From the NCBI GenBank assembly GCA_934757155.1, contig CAKVLI010000001.1, forward strand, positions 186,001 through 250,000: a stretch of 64,000 nucleotides of DNA. Reading direction: 5' to 3'. Below, one piece after another: positions 25,633 to 34,843 of this stretch. The stretch is from an uncultured Candidatus Melainabacteria bacterium. GTDB lineage: Bacteria; Cyanobacteriota; Vampirovibrionia; Gastranaerophilales; Gastranaerophilaceae. Under the pieces are notes generated by a model, which worked only from the letters and a program-made list of their open reading frames with translations, was not told the DNA's origin and did no database searches. Made by a program: the position numbers and the translations under genes. The stretch's first letter is position 1, and the number at the start of each line of letters is the position of its first letter.

Positions 25633-26198
25633 TATACAGTCATAACCTCTTTTTCTTTTTCTGAAACAAGTGCGTCAATAATACCAACGTATTTATCAGT
25701 AACTTTCTGAATCTTATCTTGATTATCTTTCACCATATCTTCAGGAAGATTTTCGTCTTTTTCGATTTTCTTCAAATCATCAACCATTTCACGACGAACA
25801 TTTCTGATTGCAATTTTCGCATCTTCACCATATTTTTTAACTTCTTTTGCAGTTTCTTTTCTTCTTTCTTCAGTCAATGGCGGGAAGTTAAGTCTGATGC
25901 AAGTTCCGTCACTGTTTGGTGCAACACCGATTTCAGCCTTAATAATAGCTTTTTCAATTTCTTTAAGAATAGTTTTGTCATAAGGTGTAATTACAAGTGT
26001 AGTACCTTCGCTAACTGTAACTTGTGACATTTGTCTTAATTGAGTCGGAACTCCATAGTAATCTACCAAAACTTTGTCCAAAATCCCAGGATTAGCTCTG
26101 CCAGTACGCACTGATGAAAAATCTCTTTTCATCTGACCGACAGCCTTCTCCATTTTTTCTTCTCCGAATAAAAATAATTCTTCAAGAGCTTCTGACAT
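25632..26198 (-). CDS. frr: Ribosome recycling factor
   Basis: 188 residues from ATG 26198 (MSEALEEL). The in-frame ATG at 26204 is only two bases from the AAAGGAG site, so the downstream ATG is preferred. Full RRF pattern: FSSVRTGRANPGILD, VDYYGVPTQLRQMSQVT, LNFPPLTEERRKE, VRREMVDDLKK. It splits post-termination ribosomes with EF-G. It is coupled to cdsA. Confidence 0.95.
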   Translation of the reverse strand: MSEALEELFLFGEEKMEKAVGQMKRDFSSVRTGRANPGILDKVLVDYYGVPTQLRQMSQVTVSEGTTLVITPYDKTILKEIEKAIIKAEIGVAPNSDGTCIRLNFPPLTEERRKETAKEVKKYGEDAKIAIRNVRREMVDDLKKIEKDENLPEDMVKDNQDKIQKVTDKYVGIIDALVSEKEKEVMTV

Positions 26199-26221
26199 AA
26201 CCATTTCTCCTTTATAATAAA

Positions 26222-26941
26222 TTAACTTACATACGTACCAACGGATTCACCGTTCATAATTTTGACCAAACTACCTGATGCCTTGAAATCAAATACAATA
26301 ATCGGAATATTGTTTTGTTTACACAAAGCACAAGCAGATGTATCCATAATTCTCAAATCTTTTTTAATGATATCTGCGTAAGAGATTGATTCAATCTTCT
26401 TAGCGTTAGGATTTGTTTTCGGATCGTCGTCATAAATCCCATCAACACCATTTTTCGCCATAAGCATGACTTCTGCATTGATTTCTGATGCACGAAGTGC
26501 TGATGCAGTGTCTGTAGTAAAGAACGGGTTTCCGGTTCCTGCCGCAAATATCACAACTCTGCCTTTTTCGAGGTGTCTTATTGCTCTATGGCGAACATAA
26601 GGTTCTGCAATCTGGTTCATTGCAATCGCAGTTTGAACTCTGCATTCTACCTCAATTTTCTTTAACGCACATTGCAAAACAACCGCATTCATAACTGTTG
26701 CAAGCATTCCGACATAATCGCCTGATGCTTGATCCATCCCCAATCTTGCGCTGTTTTTCATTCCGCGGAAAATATTTCCACCACCGACAACGACTGCGAT
26801 TTCTACTCCGCGTTCATATATAGAGCGAATTTCATCCGCAATCATTTCAACCGGTTTCGGGTCGATACCAAACTGTTGATCACCCAAAAGCGCTTCCCCG
26901 CTTATCTTTAACAACACACGCTTATATTTATTATCAACCAT
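26222..26941 (-). CDS. pyrH: UMP kinase
   Basis: 239 residues. KRVLLKISGEAL and VVVGGGNIFRG form the nucleotide-binding start of the amino-acid-kinase fold; FFTTDTASALRA and DGIYDDDPK are UMP kinase motifs. It forms UDP from UMP. GCAAAGGAG precedes the ATG. It is first in the pyrH-frr-cdsA-rnc operon, the common bacterial order. Confidence 0.95.
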   Translation of the reverse strand: MVDNKYKRVLLKISGEALLGDQQFGIDPKPVEMIADEIRSIYERGVEIAVVVGGGNIFRGMKNSARLGMDQASGDYVGMLATVMNAVVLQCALKKIEVECRVQTAIAMNQIAEPYVRHRAIRHLEKGRVVIFAAGTGNPFFTTDTASALRASEINAEVMLMAKNGVDGIYDDDPKTNPNAKKIESISYADIIKKDLRIMDTSACALCKQNNIPIIVFDFKASGSLVKIMNGESVGTYVS

Positions 26942-27001
26942 TAGTGAACTCTCCTTTGCTTTATATTAGTAAAAAAACGCGAGAATGTAAAGAATATTTC
27001 T

Positions 27002-27029
27002 TTGATTTACAGTAAAAAATTGTTATAAT
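27002..27029 (+). promoter_or_regulatory. Extended -10 promoter, predicted leaderless
   Basis: TTGATT at 27002-27007, 16-base spacer, TGTTATAAT ending 27029. The ATG follows at 27036 with only six bases between; no Shine-Dalgarno. Confidence 0.7.
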
Positions 27030-27035
27030 TATTTT

Positions 27036-28139
27036 ATGGACGGATTTAGCATAGGCAAAATTTTACTGGGACTTCAAAACTCCGAACTATATTTGAAGAA
27101 ACTGAAAGATACCGGCAAAACAGGCGGGTTTGAGATAAACACCTCAATCTCAAACTCATCAGCGCAAGCAAATAAAACGCTTCAGAATATTCAAAACCTG
27201 ACTACAGTGACTCAATTGTTGCAAATGAATTCCCTCGCAGGTATGGATAAATCTGTTTTTATCAAGAATTTGCTTGGCTTACCGCAAAGTTTGTGGGAAC
27301 TGTTAATGAACGCGCAAAACCCAAACCGTCCGATTAACGGCGGGACTTTAGGTTTGGGCGGAATTAATCAGGAATTATTACAAAATCAAAAAATGATTTC
27401 CGCGCTTTTTGACGAAACTTCGCAAATTCCTTCAGCTGACAATTTAATGGCACAGCAAGGCGCAAGAGCCTCACAAGACGCCATGACTCTATTTTTCAGC
27501 GGAATGATTAGCATGTCGGACGTTTCCAAGATAATTCTACAAAACAGCAAACAGGCAGTTGCCGCGCTGATAATTTCAATGGCATCCGCATCAAAACAGG
27601 GAATGAGCAACGAACAAATTCAGGAAACATTGAGTATAATAAATTCTTGTATCTCAATGGCAGAGTCAAATAATCCTGCACAAACATTAAAAAGTCTTAT
27701 GATGCTGTATTTACCGTGGCTACCGCTTAATGACGGTGTCGGTTTTGACTTAGAAATTACCCCGAATGACGGTGAAAAAGATTCAAATGACTCAAAGCTG
27801 ACTGTACTAATCCAAACCAAAAATTTCGGAAATCTTAAAGGTGTTTTCACACTAACTACCTCAAATTCCGTAGATATTTATATCACATGCTCGGACAGTT
27901 TTCCGAAAGGAATTCTTCAAAAATATCTCAATGACGAAAGCACATCGCACGCCATGAACACAACTATCGACATTGAAGACATTAAACCTCAAAAAGAAGA
28001 AATCAACGAGGAGCACGAGACGAAAGTAAACCTTTCCGCCACGAACGAAATGAACCCATATCTGCTTTTAATGGCACACTCTTTCATCCGTTATACTATT
28101 TTGATTGACAATCAAGGAATAGTTGCAACCGACAACTAG
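27036..28139 (+). CDS. Unknown protein, Asn/Ser/Gln-rich, expressed from a leaderless-type promoter
   Basis: 367 residues, no signal peptide. The first 170 residues are rich in Asn, Gln, Ser and Leu (NSSAQANKTLQNIQNL). A beta-rich block around 250-300 (LTVLIQTKNFGNLKGVFTL) recalls the C-terminal strands of flagellar hook-length control proteins, but no flagellar gene is nearby and this is weak. The C-terminus has an acidic linker and a hydrophobic end. The stop overlaps the convergent gene's stop. Function not recognised. Confidence 0.65.
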   Translation: MDGFSIGKILLGLQNSELYLKKLKDTGKTGGFEINTSISNSSAQANKTLQNIQNLTTVTQLLQMNSLAGMDKSVFIKNLLGLPQSLWELLMNAQNPNRPINGGTLGLGGINQELLQNQKMISALFDETSQIPSADNLMAQQGARASQDAMTLFFSGMISMSDVSKIILQNSKQAVAALIISMASASKQGMSNEQIQETLSIINSCISMAESNNPAQTLKSLMMLYLPWLPLNDGVGFDLEITPNDGEKDSNDSKLTVLIQTKNFGNLKGVFTLTTSNSVDIYITCSDSFPKGILQKYLNDESTSHAMNTTIDIEDIKPQKEEINEEHETKVNLSATNEMNPYLLLMAHSFIRYTILIDNQGIVATDN

Positions 28140-29185
28140 TGTTTAACAATGAGCTTTTTCGCTAACTGGGTTGAAAGCATAATAGCTTTTTCCGCAAAAA
28201 TTAACGGGAGTTTACTAACATCACCAACAACCGAAACGAGCGCTGTTGAAGTTACTAAATCAGCAGGAACACCCGCCAAAACGAGTCCTTCATGAGTTGC
28301 CTTCAATCTTTTGGTAACATAGCTTATATTCAACCCCTTAACCAAAGACTCTGTAGTAACCGGTACAATGCCCCAGTTAATATGTCCGCCGTTTTTTAGA
28401 AACTTAGTCACCTGGTCCGGAATAATATTCAAGTTATTCGGATTATTATAAGCATCAAAAGAAATTATGTCAGCACCTGCATTAATAGCAACTTGCCAAT
28501 CGCATTTTTCCATACACTGAACCGCGCAAATCGCACCTGCAGATTTAATTGTATCTACTACTCTTGAGAGCATAGTTGTAACCAATTCCGTCGTAACTTC
28601 TTCGTTTTCACGTTTTAGAGTACCCAATTGCCCAAGGTAAGATTCATCAAGAATAATAATTGGAACTGTATCAGGACAATATTCTTTAATCTTGTTAATC
28701 ATCCATAGAGCTTTTACACTAACAGATTGAATAAAAAGTTTTCTAAAACTTTTATCCGAAATCATCTGTTCTTTTGCAATCTTCATCAAAATTTGAGAAA
28801 CCGTAAAAGGTCCCAGAAGTGTTAAATACGCATGCGGAGATTTGAATTTTTTAATAATTTGGAGATATTTTTCAAGAAATATTGAATCTATTTCATACGG
28901 TTCTAGAGTTTTGCTATCAGGGCGATTGAATGCCTTATCCAAATTCTTTAACCCGGTTTTCACAGCATTAGTTGAAACATTGATGGATAAACTTCCGTTT
29001 TCGTCAATGTTTATCCCCGGAATATGTCCTAATGTTCTTGAAATAAGAGTATTTTGCGGTTCCAGCTTTGGAAGAATAGGCAAATACGGATTTTTTTCAA
29101 ATAACTTTGCAACCATTCTTGTAACAGCCTCAAAACTCTCATAAGGCAACTGTCCTGCAGGAAAACATCTCGTTAATAATTTCAT
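28136..29185 (-). CDS. UROD/MetE-like TIM-barrel protein
   Basis: 349 residues. The start MKLLTRCFPAGQLPYESFEAV, the central LTLLGPFTVSQILMK and IIILDESYLG, and ISFDAYNNPNN fit the shared barrel of uroporphyrinogen decarboxylase and cobalamin-independent methionine synthase C-domains. The MetE zinc ligands (His, two Cys) are not evident: ICAVQCMEKCDW holds cysteines where MetE has V-H-x-C. Substrate is open; a methyltransferase or related lyase is possible. It is followed by the convergent gene at 27036. Confidence 0.65.
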   Translation of the reverse strand: MKLLTRCFPAGQLPYESFEAVTRMVAKLFEKNPYLPILPKLEPQNTLISRTLGHIPGINIDENGSLSINVSTNAVKTGLKNLDKAFNRPDSKTLEPYEIDSIFLEKYLQIIKKFKSPHAYLTLLGPFTVSQILMKIAKEQMISDKSFRKLFIQSVSVKALWMINKIKEYCPDTVPIIILDESYLGQLGTLKRENEEVTTELVTTMLSRVVDTIKSAGAICAVQCMEKCDWQVAINAGADIISFDAYNNPNNLNIIPDQVTKFLKNGGHINWGIVPVTTESLVKGLNISYVTKRLKATHEGLVLAGVPADLVTSTALVSVVGDVSKLPLIFAEKAIMLSTQLAKKLIVKH

Positions 29186-29209
29186 TCAAACTCTCTTTCA
29201 TCTTATATA

Positions 29210-29243
29210 AAAGGCGCGCAGACTGAAACAGTCGGCACGCCTT
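29210..29243 (-). terminator. Terminator downstream of rplI
   Basis: On the minus strand AAGGCGTGCC-GACTG pairs imperfectly with CAGTC-TGCGCGCCTT, followed by TTTAT. It sits 20 bases after the rplI stop. Confidence 0.75.
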
Positions 29244-29263
29244 GATTAAACGGTTTCAATAAA

Positions 29264-29764
29264 CTATGCTTCAACAGTTTCTTCAACTTCTTCTTCAATA
29301 GATTCTTTAACGATTTCAGAAGCTGTAACAACAACTTTGAGTTCAGTTTTAACTTTTGAAGTAAGTTTGATTAACATAGTATATTCGCCAACTTTGTTGA
29401 TAGGAGCGTTAAGTGAAACAGTCTTTCTATCAATTTCAATATTAGATTTTTCCTTAAGTTCTTCACAAAGTTTCTTAGTTGTGATTGTACCGAACAATTT
29501 ACCACTTTCACCGGCTTTTGCAGTAAGTTCAATAGAACCGAGTTTTTCAATTTCAGCAGCTTTAGCAAGAGCTTCTTGGTGAAGTTTTTCTTGTTTAGCT
29601 TTAATTCTTGCCATGTTCTGTTCTCTGTTTTTCAAAGCACCGTCAGTAGCTGCTTCTGCAAAGTTTTTAGGGATTAGAAAGTTTCTGGCATAACCGTCTT
29701 TAACGTTAACGAGGTCGCCTGCTTCCCCTATGTTTTGAACATCTTTTTTCAATATTACTTGCAT
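29264..29764 (-). CDS. rplI: 50S ribosomal protein L9
   Basis: 166 residues. The N-domain MQVILKKDVQNIGEAGDLVNV and GYARNFLIPK is the diagnostic L9 start. The helical connector (about 55-75) and the C-domain (KLFGTITTKKL) follow. An extra acidic tail of about 20 residues (ESIEEEVEETVEA) extends past the usual 150. AAAGGAG precedes the start. It binds 23S rRNA near the L1 stalk. Confidence 0.95.
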   Translation of the reverse strand: MQVILKKDVQNIGEAGDLVNVKDGYARNFLIPKNFAEAATDGALKNREQNMARIKAKQEKLHQEALAKAAEIEKLGSIELTAKAGESGKLFGTITTKKLCEELKEKSNIEIDRKTVSLNAPINKVGEYTMLIKLTSKVKTELKVVVTASEIVKESIEEEVEETVEA

Positions 29765-29879
29765 TTCTTTTTTCTCCTTTTACTATTATTGGGCTAGTAT
29801 TAGTCTAATAATACCAAAAAAAGAAGAAATGTCGAGAGGGTGGGGGTAAATATTATTAAATTTTGTTAACCTACTACAC

Positions 29880-30018
29880 TAAAAAGATGATATTCTTCAT
29901 AAGTGTCTAAAGATTTTGATAAAAATGTCGATAAGAGTAGTATGGAAAACCGAAAAAGGTTTTTCATACCTCCTCCCCAAGTCTGGTAGCCGTTCTCAAA
30001 AGAAACGGCTTTTTTTTA
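29880..30018 (+). ncRNA. Candidate small RNA ending in a strong terminator
   Basis: No ORF. Two stable hairpins lie in a row: 29941-29968 (TATGGAAAACC with GGTTTTTCATA) and 29988-30010 (AGCCGTT/AACGGCT), the latter followed by eight T's as an intrinsic terminator with no upstream + strand gene to terminate. A promoter is not obvious, so only the terminator is firm. Confidence 0.35.
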
Positions 30019-30021
30019 TGC

Positions 30022-30537
30022 GTAGCCGGAGTGAAGCCTGAATTTGACGTCGAGAACTCGACGGCAAACTGAAGGCGGAACTTGACGATACCGCCGTTGC
30101 GTAGCGGACAAATCTTCGATTTGACAGGCGGAAGTGCGGATTTTCGGTAGGGCGACGGCGAGTGGCAGCGAGACTAGCCCGTAAGAGCATAGAACACGGA
30201 GATGACAGTTAAATCCGTCAGGATTTATTGTCATAGTAGTGTTCTGCGCGCCCGAATAATCCGTGTGCGTAAGCCGGAGTGAAGCCTGAATTTGACGTCG
30301 AGAACTCGACGGCAAACTGAAGGCGGAACTTGACGATACCGCCGTTGCGTAGCGGACAAATCTTCGATTTGACAGGCGGAAGTGCGGATTTTCGGTAGGG
30401 CGACGGCGAGTGGCAGCGAGACTAGCCCGTAAGAGCATAGAACACGGAGATGACAGTTAAATCCGTCAGGATTTATTGTCATAGTAGTGTTCTGCGCGCC
30501 CGAATAATCCGTGTGCGTAAGCCGGAGTGGAGCGCCG
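30022..30537. repeat. Two-and-a-bit copies of a 248-bp GC-richer tandem repeat
   Basis: GCCGGAGTG starts at 30025, 30273 and 30521; the first two units are essentially identical over 248 bases, and the third breaks off after nine to ten bases. Inside are GACGTCGAGAACTCGACG and a 23-base block GCGGATTTTCGGTAGGGCGA that recurs inverted near 59460-59490. Minus-strand ORFs here are identical repeats of each other and not believed. 30538-30672 holds a CTCACCCCAACCCCTCTCC-type interspersed fragment and no gene. Confidence 0.9.
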
Positions 30538-30672
30538 GTGTCGTGTCGCGAGAGCGATACGAGCAAAAAAAGATAAGAATGAGAAAAACAACAATCAACA
30601 CCTCACCCCAACCCCTCTCCTGTTAGGCGAGGGAATTGTAAATCCAATTGCCCTTAGCAAATAGGATGCACT

Positions 30673-31680
30673 TTACGCTCGTGCGGTCTTTTCCAACTCT
30701 GATACAAAATAATCAATATTCTTTGCCCAACGGCTATTGCCGTTGGTTTCAGTTGCAGGACAATATTTCGCATTAACTTGATACAACTTAGTCAGCGGAC
30801 GCCTAGAGTTTTGAGCGTAACCAACTTTTAAAAATCTTGCCATTTCCATTACGCAATCTGCAATAGAATTAAATTTTTGCCATTCCTTAGTGCCTTTTAC
30901 TCTGACTCCACCAACATTATTGAGTCTGTATGCTTTAGAGTCTTTTCCGTGGTCAGTTTCAAATACTGCAATTGCGACAAGAACAGCTGCGCTTATTCCA
31001 TGTTTATTTTGAGCATCAATAAATGCCTGACCTTTACCCTCAAGAGCGCCTTGACCTTTTAGATATTTATTTATATCTTCTGCAGTTCCTTCAAATGGTT
31101 TTGTAATATCCCTTGTGTAATTACCATAAACCACCTTCAGTTCCTCATCCGACATTTTCCACCAATCTTGAACTTTGACATTGCCTTTTTTAACAGTAGA
31201 CGTCGAACTTTTAACCCCAGATGATTTTGCTGTTGCCGTCTTTTTGGCAGAAGTTGCCGTTTTAGTATTAGAAGTTGATTTTTTAGCAGAACTGTCCTTT
31301 TCCGATGATGTTGAGGACGATGACGGAGGGTTTATATATGAGTCAAAATTCAGCGATGTTTTCTTTGTACTTGAAAAATCGTACGTATCAAATCCCACAT
31401 CGTTGAAAGATGAGTTAACCGCACCACCAAAACTAAGCCCTGACATTGGCATACTATTCCATTGTGGCATAGAATACATCATAGGCATCTGAAACATATT
31501 CATCATCGGCTGTGTGTATCGGTTAAACCCGCCCATGAAAAGTGATGGAGTAAAAAACATAGGCATAGGATTACAGCAGCAACCGCCCCAGTTATAGTAC
31601 GGCATTCCAAAAAATCCACCAAACATGGAATTTATGGCGCCATGCGCAAATCCGTGTGTAAAATTACTCCAAAAACTCAT
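30673..31680 (-). CDS. Glucosaminidase-domain protein with low-complexity N-terminus
   Basis: 335 residues. The first 75 are rich in Met, Phe, Pro and Gly with CCCNPMPM, and no signal peptide. A Ser/Thr/Lys linker runs about 110-170. From about 215 on is a GH73-type glucosaminidase domain: FIDAQNKHGISAAVLVAIAVFETDHGKDSKAYRLNN (Glu in FETDHG is the likely catalytic acid), NVGGV, YFVSELEK. It would hydrolyse peptidoglycan. The lack of a classical signal raises the question of how it reaches the wall; the N-terminal Met/Phe/Gly region may serve that. Confidence 0.75.
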   Translation of the reverse strand: MSFWSNFTHGFAHGAINSMFGGFFGMPYYNWGGCCCNPMPMFFTPSLFMGGFNRYTQPMMNMFQMPMMYSMPQWNSMPMSGLSFGGAVNSSFNDVGFDTYDFSSTKKTSLNFDSYINPPSSSSTSSEKDSSAKKSTSNTKTATSAKKTATAKSSGVKSSTSTVKKGNVKVQDWWKMSDEELKVVYGNYTRDITKPFEGTAEDINKYLKGQGALEGKGQAFIDAQNKHGISAAVLVAIAVFETDHGKDSKAYRLNNVGGVRVKGTKEWQKFNSIADCVMEMARFLKVGYAQNSRRPLTKLYQVNAKYCPATETNGNSRWAKNIDYFVSELEKTARA

Positions 31681-31820
31681 AGTTCTCCTGTGTTTATATA
31701 GCTTATATATATAAAGTCATACTTTCACTAAAAATTGACTTTTTTGTAAACATTTATTAAGCGGACAACCCTGACCCTCATGAGCTTTGGAGAACAATGT
31801 CACAATCAGGTTTTTTTTGG

Positions 31821-31826
31821 TATAAT
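31821..31826 (+). promoter_or_regulatory. ftsH -10 box
   Basis: TATAAT at 31821-31826 in a TTTTTTTTGGTATAATAAAG context, followed by a 25-base leader with GGGAG ahead of the ATG at 31859. Confidence 0.5.
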
Positions 31827-31858
31827 AAAGTTACAATTTTGTAAGAAAAGGGAGAAAT

Positions 31859-33733
31859 ATGAATAAAAATCAATCAATCGGAATGTACGTAATATTGGGT
31901 ATTATGATACTCGCATTTTTATCAATGCTGTTTTCCGGTCCAACCTCAAGCACAGAAGAATTGTCTTATACAACTTTTATGCAAAAGGTTGAAAACAAGG
32001 AAATCAAAAGCGTTGATATGTCAAAAGACACTCTGATTGCACTTCCAGTAAAACAACCGGAAGTAAAAACTCAAACAAATCCGCTCTATGGCGATGTCAG
32101 ACCGCCAAAGCTTCAATACAAAGTATCTTTCCCTGAAAATTCAGATATTTTAAACAAACTTCAGGACAATAATGTTGAAATCAATGTAAAAAAAGCAAAC
32201 GATTCAGGCTCTATGTTTGGTCTGGGTTCTTCTCTGATAACCATTCTGCTTGTATTAGGTTTTATAATGCTCATCATTAAATCAATTCAAGCAGGCGGTG
32301 CGCAAGCAATGTCCTTCGGCAAAAGCAGAGCCAAAATGCTTATGGACAACAAGGTTAAAACAACTTTCGCGGATGTTGCGGGTATTGACGAAGAGAAAAA
32401 AGAGCTTGAAGAAATCGTGGATTTCCTCAAACACAGCGATAAATACGTAAAACTCGGTGCAAAAATTCCGAAAGGTGTTCTTTTGGTAGGTTCTCCTGGT
32501 ACAGGTAAAACACTTATGGCAAAAGCTGTTGCAGGCGAAGCCGGTGTTCCGTTCTTCTCTATCAGCGGTTCAGACTTCGTAGAAATGTTTGTAGGTGTCG
32601 GTGCATCACGTGTTAGAGATTTATTCGAGCAAGCTAAAAAACACCAACCTTGTATCGTATTTATTGATGAAATCGATGCTGTGGGTCGTCAAAGAGGCGC
32701 AGGTCTTGGCGGCGGTCACGACGAAAGAGAGCAAACTCTTAACCAATTACTTGTTGAGATGGATGGTTTTGATGAAAACACAAATATAATTATACTTGCG
32801 GCAACAAACAGACCTGACATTCTTGATAACGCACTTCTTCGTCCGGGAAGATTTGACAGACAAATTGTTATCAACAAACCTGACGTTCTCGGAAGAGAGC
32901 AGATTTTGAATGTTCACGCAAAAAATAAACCTCTTGCAAAAGAAGTTGATATAAAAACACTTGCAAAACGTACACCCGGGTTCACAGGTGCAGATTTGCA
33001 AAACTTGTTAAACGAAGCAGCTTTGCTTGCTGCAAGACATAACAAATCAGAAATCGAAATGCCTGATTTGGAAGAGGCTATCGATAAAGTTATGGCAGGG
33101 CCTGAAAAGAAAAGCAGAATTATTTCTGATGAAGAAAAAGAAAACACAGCTTACCACGAAGTCGGACACGCACTTTTGGCAAAATTGCTTAAAGATTGCG
33201 ACCCGCTCCACAAGGTATCAATCATTCCGCGCGGTATGGCTTTGGGTATAACTCTTACTCTTCCTGAAAAAGACCATTTGACAATGCGTAAAAACCAACT
33301 CCTAGACAGAATTACAATGATTCTTGGCGGAAGAGTGGCGGAAGAATTGATTTACGGAAAAGACAACGTAACAACCGGCGCATCAAATGATTTGGAAAAA
33401 GTTTCCGCACTTGCAAGAAGTATGGTTACAACATACGGTATGAGCGAAAAAATGGGTAACCTCGCTTACGGCAAAGAACAAGAACACGTATTTATGGGCA
33501 GAAATTTCGGAAACACAAGAGATTTCTCAGAAGAAATCGCTGCCGATATTGATAAAGAAGTTAAGAAAATCATTGATAAACAATACGATTTAGCGATGAA
33601 TCTTTTGAGTGAAAACAAAGATATGCTTGAATATATCGCAAAAACTCTTCTCGACAAAGAAACATTGGACGAAAAAGAGTTTGAAGAATTGATGAATGAA
33701 GTAAGAAGCAGAAGAGGTGAAAATAATGGATAG
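31859..33733 (+). CDS. ftsH: ATP-dependent zinc metalloprotease FtsH
   Basis: 624 residues. Two membrane helices (about 8-25 and 120-140) flank a periplasmic domain. The AAA module has Walker A GSPGTGKT at about 211-218, Walker B IVFIDEIDAVG and the SRH RPGRFDRQI. The zinc site is HEVGH at 433-437, with the third ligand in EEIAADIDKE region. It degrades misfolded membrane proteins. The next gene's ATG lies eight bases inside its 3' end. Confidence 0.95.
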   Translation: MNKNQSIGMYVILGIMILAFLSMLFSGPTSSTEELSYTTFMQKVENKEIKSVDMSKDTLIALPVKQPEVKTQTNPLYGDVRPPKLQYKVSFPENSDILNKLQDNNVEINVKKANDSGSMFGLGSSLITILLVLGFIMLIIKSIQAGGAQAMSFGKSRAKMLMDNKVKTTFADVAGIDEEKKELEEIVDFLKHSDKYVKLGAKIPKGVLLVGSPGTGKTLMAKAVAGEAGVPFFSISGSDFVEMFVGVGASRVRDLFEQAKKHQPCIVFIDEIDAVGRQRGAGLGGGHDEREQTLNQLLVEMDGFDENTNIIILAATNRPDILDNALLRPGRFDRQIVINKPDVLGREQILNVHAKNKPLAKEVDIKTLAKRTPGFTGADLQNLLNEAALLAARHNKSEIEMPDLEEAIDKVMAGPEKKSRIISDEEKENTAYHEVGHALLAKLLKDCDPLHKVSIIPRGMALGITLTLPEKDHLTMRKNQLLDRITMILGGRVAEELIYGKDNVTTGASNDLEKVSALARSMVTTYGMSEKMGNLAYGKEQEHVFMGRNFGNTRDFSEEIAADIDKEVKKIIDKQYDLAMNLLSENKDMLEYIAKTLLDKETLDEKEFEELMNEVRSRRGENNG

Positions 33734-34226
33734 AGATGAAATGATTTTGCAGGAATACAGATTGTATACCGAGCAGAAGGACAATTTTATTGACAGAAAC
33801 TTTAATACAAACAGATTTTACATGATTTCATTTCTGGTTGTAATCCTTGCCATGATTTTTACAAGCAACGTTGTGTTTATGGAAAGAATTACCGCAACAT
33901 TGTTATTCTCCCTAATTGGGATTTCCGTTTGCGCGCTTTGGTGGATGAACGTTGATTCATATAACACTTTGATTAAAATCAAATTCGCAAATGTTATCGA
34001 AAAAATTGAAGAAAAACTTCCTGTAAAACCATTTACAGAAGAGTATAAAGGTATTGAAGAGTTCAGAGATAAAAAAGTATTTATGTTCTCTGATATTCAA
34101 AAAATCATTGCGGTATTCGGTGCATTATTCTTCTTTGCGGTATTCGTAAGCGAAGCATCACCGATTATTGTAAAAATATTTGAAAAAACAGTGGCATTAT
34201 TAGGAGTTGTTAAAGGCGGAATATAA
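33726..34226 (+). CDS. Small membrane protein of the ftsH operon
   Basis: 166 residues from ATG 33726 (MDRDEMIL), chosen because AGAGGTGA lies seven bases upstream. Membrane helices are at about 22-40, 45-64 and 130-150. A cytosolic loop (NVIEKIEEKLPVKPFTEEYKG) separates them. It is not recognised. Tight coupling to ftsH (8-base overlap) and to the PAP2 gene (TAATG) suggests a joint envelope role. Confidence 0.65.
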   Translation: MDRDEMILQEYRLYTEQKDNFIDRNFNTNRFYMISFLVVILAMIFTSNVVFMERITATLLFSLIGISVCALWWMNVDSYNTLIKIKFANVIEKIEEKLPVKPFTEEYKGIEEFRDKKVFMFSDIQKIIAVFGALFFFAVFVSEASPIIVKIFEKTVALLGVVKGGI

Positions 34227-34843
34227 TGAAAGATAAAGGATACGGAGTAGTTGCGAACTGGAATTATGTCACAATCTCGTTAATCGTGGTTGTTGTTTTA
34301 ACCCTGATTGTCTTGTACGTCCCGGGAGTCAGAGAGTTTGACCGCGGGGTTTTGAGTTCAATCAGAAACTTTCTCGCGCCTTATCCGAGCTATATTCCGG
34401 CATTTGTAACCGAATTTGGCAGAGCGAACCACATGCTGTGGCCGCAAATCGCAGCCTGCTCAACTCTCGTATCTCATCAAAAATACATGAAAGCCTTTTT
34501 GTTAGTATTTTTCACACAAGGCACATTCTTTATAACAGATTTGCTCAAAAACTTTGTATGCAGAGAAAGACCTTGCGTTTATCCTGGGTTTAGCTTCCCG
34601 TCAGGACACTCATCTACCACAATGTGTTTTTACGGAATCGTTATTTACCTAATTCTGCATTACACAAGAAGCGAATTTTGGAGATATTTCTTAGCGGTCT
34701 TCTTCGGACTGTTTATATTCCTTGTCGCACTCTCCAGATTGTGGATTGGAGTTCACTTCCTAACCGACGTAATCGCAGGTTTGTTCCTCGGATTTATGAT
34801 GGTAAACCTTTACATAATCCTTGTAAAAGCGTTTAAGTCATAG
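34226..34843 (+). CDS. PAP2-family membrane phosphatase
   Basis: 205 residues, about six membrane helices. The acid-phosphatase motifs are complete: KNFVCRERP (motif 1), FPSGHSSTT (motif 2) and SRLWIGVHFLTDVIAG (motif 3, with the catalytic His). Such enzymes dephosphorylate undecaprenyl pyrophosphate, phosphatidate or lipid A. It is third in the ftsH operon. The 3' end overlaps the convergent polymerase gene by 11 bases. Confidence 0.88.
   Translation: MKDKGYGVVANWNYVTISLIVVVVLTLIVLYVPGVREFDRGVLSSIRNFLAPYPSYIPAFVTEFGRANHMLWPQIAACSTLVSHQKYMKAFLLVFFTQGTFFITDLLKNFVCRERPCVYPGFSFPSGHSSTTMCFYGIVIYLILHYTRSEFWRYFLAVFFGLFIFLVALSRLWIGVHFLTDVIAGLFLGFMMVNLYIILVKAFKS

Noticed and set aside
29996..30566. 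Three minus-strand ORFs with identical internal sequences
   Set aside because: They are translations of the 248-bp tandem repeat; no ribosome-binding site and no family resemblance.
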